A stretch of 64,000 nucleotides of DNA, from assembly GCA_903828455.1 (NCBI GenBank), contig CAIKMJ010000012.1, forward strand, positions 1-64,000. Reading direction: 5' to 3'. Position numbers and translations under genes: made by a program. The notes beneath the pieces were generated by a model. The model searched no databases and was not told the origin of the DNA. It saw nothing but the letters and a program-made list of their open reading frames with translations. Below are positions 25,492-35,023 of the stretch, piece after piece (the first letter of the stretch is position 1; each line of letters begins with the position of its first letter). This DNA is from an uncultured Acidobacteriia bacterium. Its GTDB lineage: Bacteria > Acidobacteriota > Terriglobia > Bryobacterales > Bryobacteraceae.

Positions 25492-28317
25492 CTACTGCAG
25501 CGAAATCGTCGCCACCGGCGTTTGCGTTCCGGCCACCGATGCGGATATCGAAACATCGCCGGTGCCGAGTCCCTGCGGAACTGTCAGATTGATCTGGTAG
25601 AGTCCGGCGCTGGTCATGCCCGCGTAGGTTGGCGTCACCTTCACATTGTTGATGAGAAGCGTGACGGGACTGCTGGTCGGCGCGGAACCCGAAAACGCTG
25701 CGCCCGCGGGAACCGCCGGCGTCGTCGGTCCCAGTCCGACCGCGAACAATTCGATGCTGTCACCCGCCCTGGCGGCAACGGTAGCGTAGCCGAGCGAACT
25801 GCCGGTCGGCCCCACGATGTCATAGGTGCCGCCGCCAAATGCGCCCTTGCCGTTGGAGCGGAGAATGATGCCGGCCACGTGCTTGCTGTCGAGCAGGCTG
25901 AAGGAAGGAGCGGCCGGGGCCAGCGTCACCGTCGACGATGCTGTTCCGTTGAGAGTGGTCACGACGACCGGGACCGGACCGGTGGTGGTGTCATTCGGGG
26001 CCTGCAGATTAATCTGCGTGGGGCTGACGTACCAGAGATACGCGGGCTTGCCGTTGATGGTCACGCTGGTGCCGGCGAGAGACGTCGGGAAGTTGCCGGT
26101 CCAGGTCGCGGTGCCGCTGGCAAGGTTGGTGCCGTAAATGGAGACCCACGATCCGGGCTGAATGGTCGGGACCGTGCTGTAGACCGGCACGATGCCGGAC
26201 GAGGCGACGGTCGGCAGCGGGCCTGTTGCGGTCGGGTTGCCGATGTTGTACGAGTCCTGGATCATGGTGCTGGAGACGCCGCGGGTCACGGCGTCGGCCG
26301 GGAGCCACTCGCGAACGTACTGTACGTTCACGCCGGTTGGCTGCACGGTTACTTTGAGGAAGCCCGCGTTGCCGTACAGAGTTTGTCCCGGCTGCGTGTA
26401 AGCATCGGCGTTGAATGCGGTGTAGGTATTGTCGGCGGGATTGGGGACCGATTGGTAGGTCACGCCGTCTTTCACCTGGTGAACATAAATATGATCGTGA
26501 GCCTGGAAGAAGGCCGTCACGTTGGTATCCACGAACAGTTGATGGATCGGTTCGGTCCAGAAATACGGGGTCGTGCCGGGCGGATCGCATACGGTGCAGG
26601 GCTGGCGGTTGGCCGCAAAGCCCGCTGATCCCGTAGCGTTTTCGCCGCCCCATTCATAGAATGCAGCGGTTTCGACGCCGCCGCGTCCGGTGCCCATGAC
26701 GTGGTGGGCGAAGATAAACTTCCATTTCGCCGTGCTGTTCTTCAGCGTCTGCGACATCCACTGGTACTGCTCGTTGCCGTGGCTCTTGAGCCACTCGTTG
26801 GAAGTCTTGCTGACACCGGAGTTGTTGGCGCCGAGCGGAGTGTCAACCATGGCTTGCGATCCCCAGTAAGGGTCGATGACCATAAACAGCGCATCGCCCC
26901 AGGTCCACGCATAGTAATCGCGCAGATTGCCGTTGATATTGGGTAGCTGGGTCTGGTTGCCGCTATAGAACGTCCCGGTGACGGGGTCGTTCGGACCAGG
27001 CGACGGATAGTAGAGGTTGCGCGCGTTTTGCGCCCAGACGGCAACCTGGCTGCTGTTGCTCGAATCGACCGGGAGATTGTAGTTGTAAAGCGATGTCTCT
27101 TCGTGATTGCCGGTGCCGAGGAACAGGGCGCCGCTGCTGAGCAGATTGAAGTACGGCAACTGCAGCGTGTAGCGGCCCACCACGCCCGCCTGATTGTAAG
27201 GCGGCGCCAGTGTGTCGACGCTGAAATCGTCGCCGTTGGTGATGTGAAAATCCGGATTCGCCGCGGCCACGCCGGACAGCGTCTGGTTGTACAGATCCGA
27301 ATGAAACATCTTGAGTACGCGTTCCGGATGGGAATCGCCCTGCACCGTGAATACGAACGAACTGCCTGGCTTGCGCTGGGTGTGGAAGGACCGCTCCGCT
27401 CCCGCGGTATAGGGCGCCGTTGTGCCGGCCGGCCGGTATTGAATTCGATAGTAATACTGGGTATCGATCTGCAGATTGTTGAAAACGGTTTGCGCAACGA
27501 AAGCTCCGCTGGTATACGGATCCGCCTTTGTGGTGCCGACCGGCGTGGTTGCCGTGTAGTTGCCGGACGAGGTTCCGTACTGGTAGTACATGTCGATCGC
27601 CGCGCTGGATTGCACGTTCACCGTGGCGTTGTGATCGGTTGGTTGCCCAAGGATCTGGGTGTACTGGACGGAGCCGGGAGTGATGTAAGTGAAGAGTTGA
27701 TTGGCGGGATTGCTGCCGTTGGCCGTTGTGACGACCACGCTTGCCGCTCCGGCTGTTCCGGCACCGGTGGTGGCCGTCATCTGCCCGTCCTTGGCGACCT
27801 TAACGTTCGTTGCCGGCACTCCGCCGACTGTGACCGCGGTCGCGCCGGTAAAGCCGACGCCGACGATCGTAATGTTTGTTCCGCCTGTTGTTGGCCCGGT
27901 ATTGGGACTGACACCTCCGACCGATGGCGGTGCGGCGAGATACGTGAACAAAGTGTTATCGGCATTTTTACCGCTTGCCGTGGTGACCACCACACTCGCG
28001 GTGCCAACGCTGCCGGGAGGCGTTGCCGTGGTAATGGTGTTCGCGTCCACCACGATCCACCCGCCCGTTCCCACGGAGGTGCCGCCGATCGAGACGTCTG
28101 TCGCTCCCGTGAAATTGGCGCCGACAATGGTGACCGGAGTGTTGCCCGTAGACGGGCCCGAACTGGGCGTGATCGAAGTAACGACCGGAATCGTGCCGCC
28201 GGGCGCCTGCCCCGCCAGGGCGGCAGCGGCGAGGGCGCAGAGGGCAAACATCATGCGTGCGCCGGAAATGAGCGTCCGGGTAGCCGGAATTGTATTCAAA
28301 CGAGAGGACAGTTTCAT
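25492..28317 (-). CDS. Secreted TIG/purple-acid-phosphatase-like metallophosphoesterase, tandem paralog
   Basis: This 941-residue protein has the same domain order as its downstream neighbour: signal peptide (MMFALCALAAAALAGQ), two IPT/TIG domains, a fibronectin-like domain, a metallophosphoesterase domain (QGDSHPERV, NGDDFS, GTGNHEETS, AHHVMGTGRGG, FQAHDHIYVH) and the Solibacter-type C-terminal domain. All metal ligands are kept. It lacks the Gly-rich linker after the signal peptide. About 204 bases separate the two genes, with a terminator between, so they are probably separate transcripts. Stretches of the two genes are almost identical at DNA level, which points to a fairly recent duplication or gene conversion. 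Confidence 0.87.
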   Translation of the reverse strand: MKLSSRLNTIPATRTLISGARMMFALCALAAAALAGQAPGGTIPVVTSITPSSGPSTGNTPVTIVGANFTGATDVSIGGTSVGTGGWIVVDANTITTATPPGSVGTASVVVTTASGKNADNTLFTYLAAPPSVGGVSPNTGPTTGGTNITIVGVGFTGATAVTVGGVPATNVKVAKDGQMTATTGAGTAGAASVVVTTANGSNPANQLFTYITPGSVQYTQILGQPTDHNATVNVQSSAAIDMYYQYGTSSGNYTATTPVGTTKADPYTSGAFVAQTVFNNLQIDTQYYYRIQYRPAGTTAPYTAGAERSFHTQRKPGSSFVFTVQGDSHPERVLKMFHSDLYNQTLSGVAAANPDFHITNGDDFSVDTLAPPYNQAGVVGRYTLQLPYFNLLSSGALFLGTGNHEETSLYNYNLPVDSSNSSQVAVWAQNARNLYYPSPGPNDPVTGTFYSGNQTQLPNINGNLRDYYAWTWGDALFMVIDPYWGSQAMVDTPLGANNSGVSKTSNEWLKSHGNEQYQWMSQTLKNSTAKWKFIFAHHVMGTGRGGVETAAFYEWGGENATGSAGFAANRQPCTVCDPPGTTPYFWTEPIHQLFVDTNVTAFFQAHDHIYVHQVKDGVTYQSVPNPADNTYTAFNADAYTQPGQTLYGNAGFLKVTVQPTGVNVQYVREWLPADAVTRGVSSTMIQDSYNIGNPTATGPLPTVASSGIVPVYSTVPTIQPGSWVSIYGTNLASGTATWTGNFPTSLAGTSVTINGKPAYLWYVSPTQINLQAPNDTTTGPVPVVVTTLNGTASSTVTLAPAAPSFSLLDSKHVAGIILRSNGKGAFGGGTYDIVGPTGSSLGYATVAARAGDSIELFAVGLGPTTPAVPAGAAFSGSAPTSSPVTLLINNVKVTPTYAGMTSAGLYQINLTVPQGLGTGDVSISASVAGTQTPVATISLQ

Positions 28318-28520
28318 GGGAATAGAGTGTGTGTGGCGTCAGCGGTCGCCGGGAATGCCTCGCCGCGATTTCGCGTATTCAACAGTTTAATACCGGGTCC
28401 AGATTCGGGACGCAGCGGGAAGCCGGCGCGTTTCGTGATTTTGCCATGGATTTGTGCCTTTGTGGCGCATAGCCACGTACGGCGCCCGGATGCTAACCTT
28501 TGCTGCATGGTGTGCCGTTA

Positions 28521-29882
28521 ATGGAGCGTCGGGCGCCACGAATCCGGCGGTCGGGTTCCGGGCCGGCCGGGGTCCGGTTCATCCGGACGGCGCTGCTTGC
28601 CGCCGTGACGGTTGCGCGCCTGGCGGGGCAAAACGTCTCGCCGGGCGAGTTTCGCTCGGTGCCTTTCGAGCAATGGCTTGCCGAACCGGAACAAAAGGGA
28701 CTCCGGTGGGACATTCGGATCGCCGAGCCGCAGCTTTCCAGCCACCAGCGGCTCGTCTCGCGCATCGACATTACGATCGACGGCAGCGAACTGGCGAAGC
28801 GACGCAGCGAAGGCGAATTCATGCTGCTGGTGCAGATCACCGACCAGCAGAAAATGAGCTATCGTGACGCCGAGACGGTAGATCTTTCCCGCCTCCCGGA
28901 AGCGGCGCGATTCAAGGACTTCGTTTTCGAACGGCGTTTCTTCGTGGTGCCGGGCGACTACCAGATTGCCGTTGCCGCTTACGACACCAGTTCGAAAAAG
29001 CATTTTTTTGTCCGCCGGAGGCTTCACGTTGCGGCGCTTCGCAATGACCCGCTGCCCGGTGCGTGGCAAAGCGTTCCCGCGGTGGAATTCCTGCCGGTGG
29101 CGCACGGCACCGAAGGCTGGTACCTTCCCTCCGTCGAGAGCCGCGTCCGGATCGCGGCGCAGTCGGCGCGCGCCGGCCGCATCGAAGTGTTGCTGAATCT
29201 CAGCCCCGGCGATGAATCCGAACGCACGACCGGGTTGCGAATCAGGAATCTCGCGTCGCTCGTTCCGTCTTTTAAAGTGCTGGCGCAGATGGCTCATGAT
29301 GGCTCGGTACTGAATGCCGCCGTGTTCGACCTCGAGCACCAGCGGGTGGTGTTCGGGCAGGAGAACGTCGTGCGCCTGAATGCGGACAGACTTCTGGATG
29401 CGATCGACGGCGACCAGCCCGGGATCATCGATGTCAAGGCTCTCGAAAACCGTCATTCCAGCGCCCGTTTTTTTGCTTCCGAAGTGCTGCGCCGCCTCGA
29501 CCCGCCGGCGTCGCCGGGCTCCGTTTCGGGGCCATGTGCCGTCATCGTTCTGACCAGCGCGGTGAACTTCGAGAAGGGTGCGGATCTGCGGCCGGTTGAA
29601 GCCGCGCTGCCTGCGGGCTCACGGGTCTTCTACCTTCGTTACCAGCCGGTCGGCATGATCCGGACGGTACAGGCTGTGCCGTCTGTGTCCGGACGGCTCA
29701 CTGGTTTGCGGCGCGCCACCGACGAAATTTACACGACCATGCGGGCCACAGGGTACAGTGTTGTTCCGGATCAACTGGCCGCCGTGCTGAAGCCGCTCGA
29801 TCCGCAGGTCTTCGACATTTCGACGCCGGAGGAGTTTCGGCGCGCGCTCGCCACCGTGCTGGCCGAGATTGCGAAGATGTAG
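28521..29882 (+). CDS. Secreted protein of unknown function (VWFA-domain-associated acidobacterial type)
   Basis: This 453-residue protein has a basic N-terminus and a hydrophobic export segment (FIRTALLAAVTVARLAGQ). I recognise no catalytic domain. The middle has beta-rich segments (FERRFFVVPGDYQIAVAAYD) and the C-terminal third has a Rossmann-like alternation (GPCAVIVLTSAVNFEKGADL, VFYLRYQP) that resembles a von Willebrand A-like fold without a clear MIDAS motif. I use ATG 28521; a TTG at 28500 would add seven residues. It lies 44 bases before the DUF5060-type gene on the same strand and may be cotranscribed with it. Confidence 0.65.
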   Translation: MERRAPRIRRSGSGPAGVRFIRTALLAAVTVARLAGQNVSPGEFRSVPFEQWLAEPEQKGLRWDIRIAEPQLSSHQRLVSRIDITIDGSELAKRRSEGEFMLLVQITDQQKMSYRDAETVDLSRLPEAARFKDFVFERRFFVVPGDYQIAVAAYDTSSKKHFFVRRRLHVAALRNDPLPGAWQSVPAVEFLPVAHGTEGWYLPSVESRVRIAAQSARAGRIEVLLNLSPGDESERTTGLRIRNLASLVPSFKVLAQMAHDGSVLNAAVFDLEHQRVVFGQENVVRLNADRLLDAIDGDQPGIIDVKALENRHSSARFFASEVLRRLDPPASPGSVSGPCAVIVLTSAVNFEKGADLRPVEAALPAGSRVFYLRYQPVGMIRTVQAVPSVSGRLTGLRRATDEIYTTMRATGYSVVPDQLAAVLKPLDPQVFDISTPEEFRRALATVLAEIAKM

Positions 29883-29926
29883 CGGCGCCGAGGGAGCAGG
29901 CAGCGGAGCATTAAACTGGGGACAGC

Positions 29927-31678
29927 ATGTTTTGCCGTCTCCTGGCCGCTCTGGCAATATCGGCGGCATTTTCCGCAGCCCAAACGGTCTGTGCGCCGAT
30001 ACCGCAGTTCACACCCTGCGATCTGGTGTTCGAACTTCCGGAAGCCGCCGGCAATGTGGATATCCGGGCCGAGTTTCGCTCTCCGCGCGCGCAGACGGCG
30101 CTGGTGCATGCGTTCGAAGACGGGCCGCGCCGCTGGATCGTCCGCTTCACGCCGATAGAGATCGGGACCTATGCGTGGCGCGTCACCAGTCGCGTGGCGC
30201 AGTTCAACGGCAAGCAAGGAGAGCTCACCGTTACGCCCGCGGCGGCGAAGAAGACGGGCTGGTTGCGCGCCGCGAATCTCCATCATTTTGCGGATGTGGA
30301 AGGGAACGCCATTTCGCCGCATCTCTGGATGGGCGCGCTGGTTCCGGGCTTTGCCGCCATGGATGCCGGCCAGTGGCAGCAACTTGTGGCAACCCGCGCC
30401 CGGCAGCATTTCAACCATCTGGGCGTGACGCTGGTGGATGAATCCGCCGGGGGTGAATCGTCGGCCGCAAGATTTCAAGCGCCCGAATTCTTTCGTGCGG
30501 CGGAAGAGAAAATCCGTGCCGCGAATGCTGCCGGCATCGTTGTGGACATTGCGTTCTTCAGCGGCAATCAGCTGATGCGCCGCCTGCTGCCCGCGCGTGC
30601 CGATCGCGAAAAATGGCTCCTGCTGGCTGTTTCACGGCTGGCTGCATTCGATGTGACGTGGCAGGGGGTAGAGCGATGGGAGTCAGGCGATGACGGTCGC
30701 CAGTTGATGAAGGAAATTGGCGAACTGGTGACCAGTCTCGATCCGTATAAACATCCGCGTTCAACACGAACGGCGCTAACGACCGGCCCGCTTGCCGACG
30801 ACGGCTGGCTTCGCTACCGCTCCTATGAAACCGGCGACGACGCAGTAACGGCCATCGAGCAGCAGGTCTTTCAGTATCCGTCCGTGAACAACTTCGCCAC
30901 CGCCACGATGGACGCCGATAGTTTCCGCCATCGTCTCTGGAATGCGACGGTGAACGGCAACTACCCGGCGCCGGTGATTCCAAACGAACAGGCCGCTGCC
31001 GCCATGAAGCTGTGGTACGAGTTCATGCAGTCCACGCGCCACTGGGAGCTGGAGCCTTTCTTCGATACGTCCGTTGGCCGCGGACTGGCGCTCGAAGGTA
31101 TCGAGTACATCATTTACCTGGACAAGCCCGGGCCGGTTACGGTGAATTACGAAAAGCACAGTTACGACGGCGAATGGTGGAACCCGGCCACCGGGCAGAC
31201 GGTGAAGATCAAAGATGTAAAGGGCGAATCGTTTACCGGCACGCCGCCCGACCTGACGCACGACTGGGTTCTCCACATTTCGCGCGAGGGCGCGAAGGCC
31301 GGCATGCTGAAGAGCGTTAAATTCGATTCGCGGGAGCAACCTGCTGAACTCCAGCAGATTGAAAGCGATCCGGCAAAGGTGCCGTTCGACGTTGTTGAGC
31401 CGTCGGCAGCTGAACTTTCGCTCAGCCGCCCGGCCCGCTTCGAAGTCAAGCTGAAGCGCCAGTCCAAAGCCCTGGAGCGCATGCTCTATGAGTGGACCGC
31501 CGAGGTTACGGCCGATGGCCGCAGTTACCGCGTTGCCGGCACGGGCGCAAGCGGCACGCTGAATATCCCGGCGGATATTACCGGCACTTATCCCGCCGCG
31601 CTTCATCTGCGCGTCTTTGGCATGAACGCACTCGGTAAAGTCTACTCAGTGGACCGCAATTACACCATTACGAAATGA
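29927..31678 (+). CDS. DUF5060-type secreted glycoside-hydrolase-like protein
   Basis: This 583-residue protein has a signal peptide (LLAALAISAAFSAAQ). The N-terminal Ig-like domain (about 25-105: DLVFELPEAAGNVDIRAEF, WIVRFTPIEIGTYAWRV) is of the DUF5060 type found before DUF4038/apiosidase-like TIM barrels. The central region (about 115-390) carries a barrel-like core including RQHFNHLGVTLVDE and LWYEFMQST. It is followed by a collagen-binding-like beta domain (HSYDGEWWNPATGQTVKI) and a C-terminal beta domain. A role in carbohydrate degradation is inferred from family only, since catalytic residues cannot be assigned. GGGGA precedes the ATG. Confidence 0.7.
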   Translation: MFCRLLAALAISAAFSAAQTVCAPIPQFTPCDLVFELPEAAGNVDIRAEFRSPRAQTALVHAFEDGPRRWIVRFTPIEIGTYAWRVTSRVAQFNGKQGELTVTPAAAKKTGWLRAANLHHFADVEGNAISPHLWMGALVPGFAAMDAGQWQQLVATRARQHFNHLGVTLVDESAGGESSAARFQAPEFFRAAEEKIRAANAAGIVVDIAFFSGNQLMRRLLPARADREKWLLLAVSRLAAFDVTWQGVERWESGDDGRQLMKEIGELVTSLDPYKHPRSTRTALTTGPLADDGWLRYRSYETGDDAVTAIEQQVFQYPSVNNFATATMDADSFRHRLWNATVNGNYPAPVIPNEQAAAAMKLWYEFMQSTRHWELEPFFDTSVGRGLALEGIEYIIYLDKPGPVTVNYEKHSYDGEWWNPATGQTVKIKDVKGESFTGTPPDLTHDWVLHISREGAKAGMLKSVKFDSREQPAELQQIESDPAKVPFDVVEPSAAELSLSRPARFEVKLKRQSKALERMLYEWTAEVTADGRSYRVAGTGASGTLNIPADITGTYPAALHLRVFGMNALGKVYSVDRNYTITK

Positions 31679-31712
31679 ATCTTCAAATGAACTCCCGCGA
31701 GGCCGGCAATAC

Positions 31713-32399
31713 GTGCCTCTGATCCTCGCTGTCGATACGGCTGCCGCTGACGGCAGCATCGCGCTGGCGGACGATTCCGGTCTCCGCGAGGAAGTCGCGC
31801 TGCATGCTCCGCGCGGATTTAGTCACGTGCTTTTTGGCGCCGTTGAATCACTGCTCGCGCGCCACGGCTGCAAGCTTGCGGATGTGGAACTTTTCGCCGG
31901 CGCATCGGGGCCCGGTTCGTTTACCGGCGTTCGCGTCGGACTGGCGGCCGTCAAAGGACTGGCCGAAGTTACCGGACGCCCGGTGGTTGCGGTGTCGAAT
32001 CTCGATGCGCTTGCCGAACTGGGCAGCGCTTCTCTTCGCTGTCCGGTGCTCGATGCGCAGCGCGGCGAAGTTTACGCGGCGCTGGTGCGGGCCGGCGGCG
32101 GTACGGTAATTGAAGCGACGGTGATCCCGTTTGAACGGTTCCTCTCGCTGTTGCCCCAGTCACTCATGTCCGATGAGGCGTTCGAATGGATCTCGCCGGA
32201 CTTCGAACTGATCGCTCCGGCGCTCGCCGGAACGCGTTTTGCTGAATACCCCGTGGTGCGTGCGCCCCGCGCCATGGCCGGCACAATCGCCCGCATCGCG
32301 CTGCGCCGCGCAGCCGCCGGACTCGCGCTCGACCCCGCCGTCATCGAAGCAAACTACGTACGCCGCTCCGACGCCGAAATCTTCTGGAAGCACGACTGA
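31713..32399 (+). CDS. tsaB: tRNA threonylcarbamoyladenosine biosynthesis protein TsaB
   Basis: This 228-residue protein matches TsaB: the N-terminal LILAVDTAAADGSIAL strand-loop of the ASKHA fold, the RGFSHVLFGAVESLL helix and the family signature GPGSFTGVRVGLAAVKGLA. TsaB acts with TsaD and TsaE to add threonylcarbamoyl to A37 of ANN-decoding tRNAs. The start is GTG 31713, which gives the usual length. It stands apart from other translation genes; upstream is the DUF5060-type gene with a 34-base gap, so it may be read through from it. Confidence 0.93.
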   Translation: MPLILAVDTAAADGSIALADDSGLREEVALHAPRGFSHVLFGAVESLLARHGCKLADVELFAGASGPGSFTGVRVGLAAVKGLAEVTGRPVVAVSNLDALAELGSASLRCPVLDAQRGEVYAALVRAGGGTVIEATVIPFERFLSLLPQSLMSDEAFEWISPDFELIAPALAGTRFAEYPVVRAPRAMAGTIARIALRRAAAGLALDPAVIEANYVRRSDAEIFWKHD

Positions 32400-32590
32400 T
32401 ATTCGCCGCGGGGCATCTCCTGATGAACGGCGTTCGCCGCTGTCTGTCGTTAGCTGGCACCTGGTAAATAGCAAGCCTTCTAACCAATCGCCACGGTACT
32501 TTCGAAGCGACGCTCGCCGCTGGTACCAGCAAGAAAATCATCAACCACCGTTGACTGGTTATGCCTGCGTTTGAAGGCTAAGGTTAGAGC

Positions 32591-33565
32591 ATGGTGCCGA
32601 AGAACACGAACAATACGCACAATCGCAGGAGCAAAAGCGCGCTGAAAACACTCGCACTGGCGGCCTGTTTCACACTTACTGTCGCGGGTTTCGAAACCCG
32701 TGCGCTCGCAGCCAACATCATTCAGAACGGGACATTTACTTCAACCACCGGAACGTTTGGCACGGCTGGCGGCGGACTCAATACGCTGAAGAGTGACGCC
32801 GTCACCAACGATTACACAGGCGGCGGCTCGCTCGCCAACTGGACGGTCGTGGATGTGGGCAGTTCTCAGGGGCTTGCCTTCCTCTATATGAACGGCAATC
32901 AGGGGAGTACCACGACCAATGGTGACGGCGTGACCGTTAACGGACGGTTCGGTACTTACGGTCTTTACGATCCGGGTAACATTGCCGGCGCTACTCCGCA
33001 TGGCGGTGCGATCCCGAATACAAGTCCCGGCGGCGGGAACTTCATCGTTGCCGACGGTGCCGCAAGTTATAGTGTCGCGATCTATCAGACGCTTACCGGC
33101 CTGACACCCGGCGCCTCATACACGGTGTCTTTCTACTATGCCGCCGGTCAGCAGGATACCTTCAGCGGCAACACTACTGAAGGCTGGCAGGTGTCCTTCG
33201 AAAACAGCGCGCAAAAGACTCAGGTTACTGCCAATGGCACTACCATCCAGGACACCCCGACCCAGGCGAATATCTCCGGCACAAGCACCCCCGGTCTTGT
33301 GAGCGGCGGTTTTCAGGCTTGGGCGCTGGATACGATGACCTTCACGGCGTCCGCCTCCACCCAGGTGCTGACCTTTTTGTCGATGGGCACGCCCGATGGG
33401 GAGCCGCCGGCCGACCTCCTCTCCGACGTCGTGGTGAACGCAACGGCAACGCCGGAGCCAGCCTCCGCAGTGACGTCGGCGACGGGAATGGCGGCGCTGG
33501 TTGGCCTTATCTGGTTCCGCAGAAAACTCAAAGCACGCTCAGGCGCGGCAGAGCTGAATAATTAA
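32591..33565 (+). CDS. PEP-CTERM sorted exported protein
   Basis: This 324-residue protein has a signal peptide (ALAACFTLTVAGFETRALAA) and a beta-rich, Gly/Thr-rich domain (NIIQNGTFTS start, then AIYQTLTGLTPGASYTVSFY) of the kind seen in DUF642-like or carbohydrate-binding extracellular proteins. It ends in a PEP-CTERM sorting signal: TPEPAS, a hydrophobic helix and the basic tail RRKLKAR. Exosortase/EpsH would process it at the inner membrane; no exosortase gene is in the window. The 191-base gap upstream contains a perfect 12-base palindrome GCTGGTACCAGC (32519-32530), and a terminator follows the gene. Confidence 0.85.
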   Translation: MVPKNTNNTHNRRSKSALKTLALAACFTLTVAGFETRALAANIIQNGTFTSTTGTFGTAGGGLNTLKSDAVTNDYTGGGSLANWTVVDVGSSQGLAFLYMNGNQGSTTTNGDGVTVNGRFGTYGLYDPGNIAGATPHGGAIPNTSPGGGNFIVADGAASYSVAIYQTLTGLTPGASYTVSFYYAAGQQDTFSGNTTEGWQVSFENSAQKTQVTANGTTIQDTPTQANISGTSTPGLVSGGFQAWALDTMTFTASASTQVLTFLSMGTPDGEPPADLLSDVVVNATATPEPASAVTSATGMAALVGLIWFRRKLKARSGAAELNN

Positions 33566-33588
33566 CTCCCTGCTCACTTTGGCACCCG

Positions 33589-33617
33589 ACAGGCCCTCCT
33601 TCGCAAGGAGGGCCTGT
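33589..33617 (+). terminator. Terminator of the PEP-CTERM gene
   Basis: ACAGGCCCTCCTT pairs perfectly with AAGGAGGGCCTGT around a CGC loop, 24 bases after the stop. The following GCTATTTCTG is only weakly T-rich. Confidence 0.75.
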
Positions 33618-33634
33618 GCTATTTCTGAAGCAGC

Positions 33635-34444
33635 ATGTTTCACCGGTTCGCTGTCGACTTTTTCCGGCTGTGCCTTTGGCTGCTCATCATCATGATGATT
33701 TTCGTTCCGCTGGAACGAATCAGCGCACTGCACGTGCAGAAAGTTTTTCGCCGCGGCTTCGTCATCGATCTTGGCTATTACTTCCTGAATAACTTTCTTC
33801 CCAAACTTATTTTGATTCTGCCGATGGCGCTGGTCGGTTATGCAGTGCATCGCGTGATTCCCGCCGCGTTTTATTCAGGTGTTGCCGGTTTGCCGCTGCG
33901 GATTCGCTTTGCCGCCGCGCTGGTGATCGGCGAAGTCGGCTTCTACTGGGGCCACCGCTGGTCGCACGAAATTCCGTTTCTGTGGCGCTTCCACGCTGTT
34001 CATCACAGCGCTGAAGAAATGGACTGGCTGGTGAACACCCGCGCTCATCCGGTGGACATGGTGTTCACGCGGCTGTGTGGCTTCATTCCGATCTACATTC
34101 TCGGGCTGTCACAGCCCGCGCGCGGCACGCTCGACTATGTGTCGCTGCTCGTCATCTTCACCAGCACGCTGTGGGGCTTTTTCATTCATGCCAATCTGAA
34201 CTGGCGGCTCGGTCCGCTGGAATGGCTGCTGACTTCTCCGGCATTCCATCACTGGCACCATACTTACGAAGAGCCGCTGAATAAAAACTATTCCGCCATG
34301 CTCCCGTTTGTGGACCGGCTCTTTGGTACGCATTATTCGCCGAAGTCAGAGTGGCCGTCGCGATACGGGACCGTGGCGCCGGTTGCTTCAGGGATGGCCG
34401 ATCAGTTGCTTCAGCCGTTTACGCCCCCGGCACAAAACGGCTGA
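33635..34444 (+). CDS. Sterol desaturase/fatty acid hydroxylase family membrane protein
   Basis: This 269-residue polytopic protein carries the histidine clusters of the fatty acid hydroxylase superfamily: HRWSHE (HX3H), FHAVHHS (HX2HH) and FHHWHHTYEEP (HX2HH). These bind a di-iron centre at the cytoplasmic face of the membrane. About five hydrophobic segments surround them. The family oxidises lipids, sterols or carotenoid-like substrates; the substrate here is unknown. No strong ribosome-binding site precedes the ATG. It converges with the DoxX gene, with 26 bases between the stops. Confidence 0.87.
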   Translation: MFHRFAVDFFRLCLWLLIIMMIFVPLERISALHVQKVFRRGFVIDLGYYFLNNFLPKLILILPMALVGYAVHRVIPAAFYSGVAGLPLRIRFAAALVIGEVGFYWGHRWSHEIPFLWRFHAVHHSAEEMDWLVNTRAHPVDMVFTRLCGFIPIYILGLSQPARGTLDYVSLLVIFTSTLWGFFIHANLNWRLGPLEWLLTSPAFHHWHHTYEEPLNKNYSAMLPFVDRLFGTHYSPKSEWPSRYGTVAPVASGMADQLLQPFTPPAQNG

Positions 34445-34470
34445 AGCGGCCGGATTAAGCTCTGGTCAGA

Positions 34471-34959
34471 TTAAGCGCTGGCCGGGCTGCTGCCCGATTG
34501 TTTCTTCCACCATGAGCCGATGAGGGTATCGAGCGCCAGTCGTCCGGATCCGCAGGTCAGGACAATCAGCGAGGCGAACAGAAAAGTGAACGGCGCAGCC
34601 GCGGCGAACTTATCCGGGTCAGACAGGAACGAGAAGAAAGCTTCGCGGTCGGCGGTAATGTACGCCATCAGCATATTCACCGTCAGGATGAGACCGATCA
34701 GCCGCGACCCGAGACCGAGCGCGAGCAGAAGGCCGCCGCCGAGCTCCACGCACGCGATTGCAGGCGCCATCACGGCCGGCATCGGCAGGCCCAGCGATGT
34801 GAAGAAGTCAATGACCTTGGGGAGATTGTGCAGTTTCCCCCAGCCGGTCTGCATGAACTGCCAGCCCCAGTAAAGGCGAACCAGCAGCAGAAACGGCGAC
34901 CGCATCGCGTCCGCAAGCTTGTTGAGAATTCCGTATCCAGTTTCGAGTAACGCTTTCAT
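34471..34959 (-). CDS. DoxX-family membrane protein of the bufferin locus (BufD-like)
   Basis: This 162-residue protein has four transmembrane helices and the DoxX signature region (LVRLYWGWQFMQTGWGKLHN, then CVELGGGLLLALGLGSRLIG). DoxX proteins often close bufferin operons (BufD), where they may supply redox or quinone functions at the inner membrane; the exact role is not settled. It lies 114 bases after bufC on the same strand, and that gap carries a short tandem repeat. An AAGGAG lies about ten bases before the ATG. Confidence 0.85.
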   Translation of the reverse strand: MKALLETGYGILNKLADAMRSPFLLLVRLYWGWQFMQTGWGKLHNLPKVIDFFTSLGLPMPAVMAPAIACVELGGGLLLALGLGSRLIGLILTVNMLMAYITADREAFFSFLSDPDKFAAAAPFTFLFASLIVLTCGSGRLALDTLIGSWWKKQSGSSPASA

Positions 34960-35023
34960 CTGCTTTCGCTCCTTTATTAGTCGTGTACAGCAAGTTGTGT
35001 TTACGATGCCTGGCGGCCGCAGA

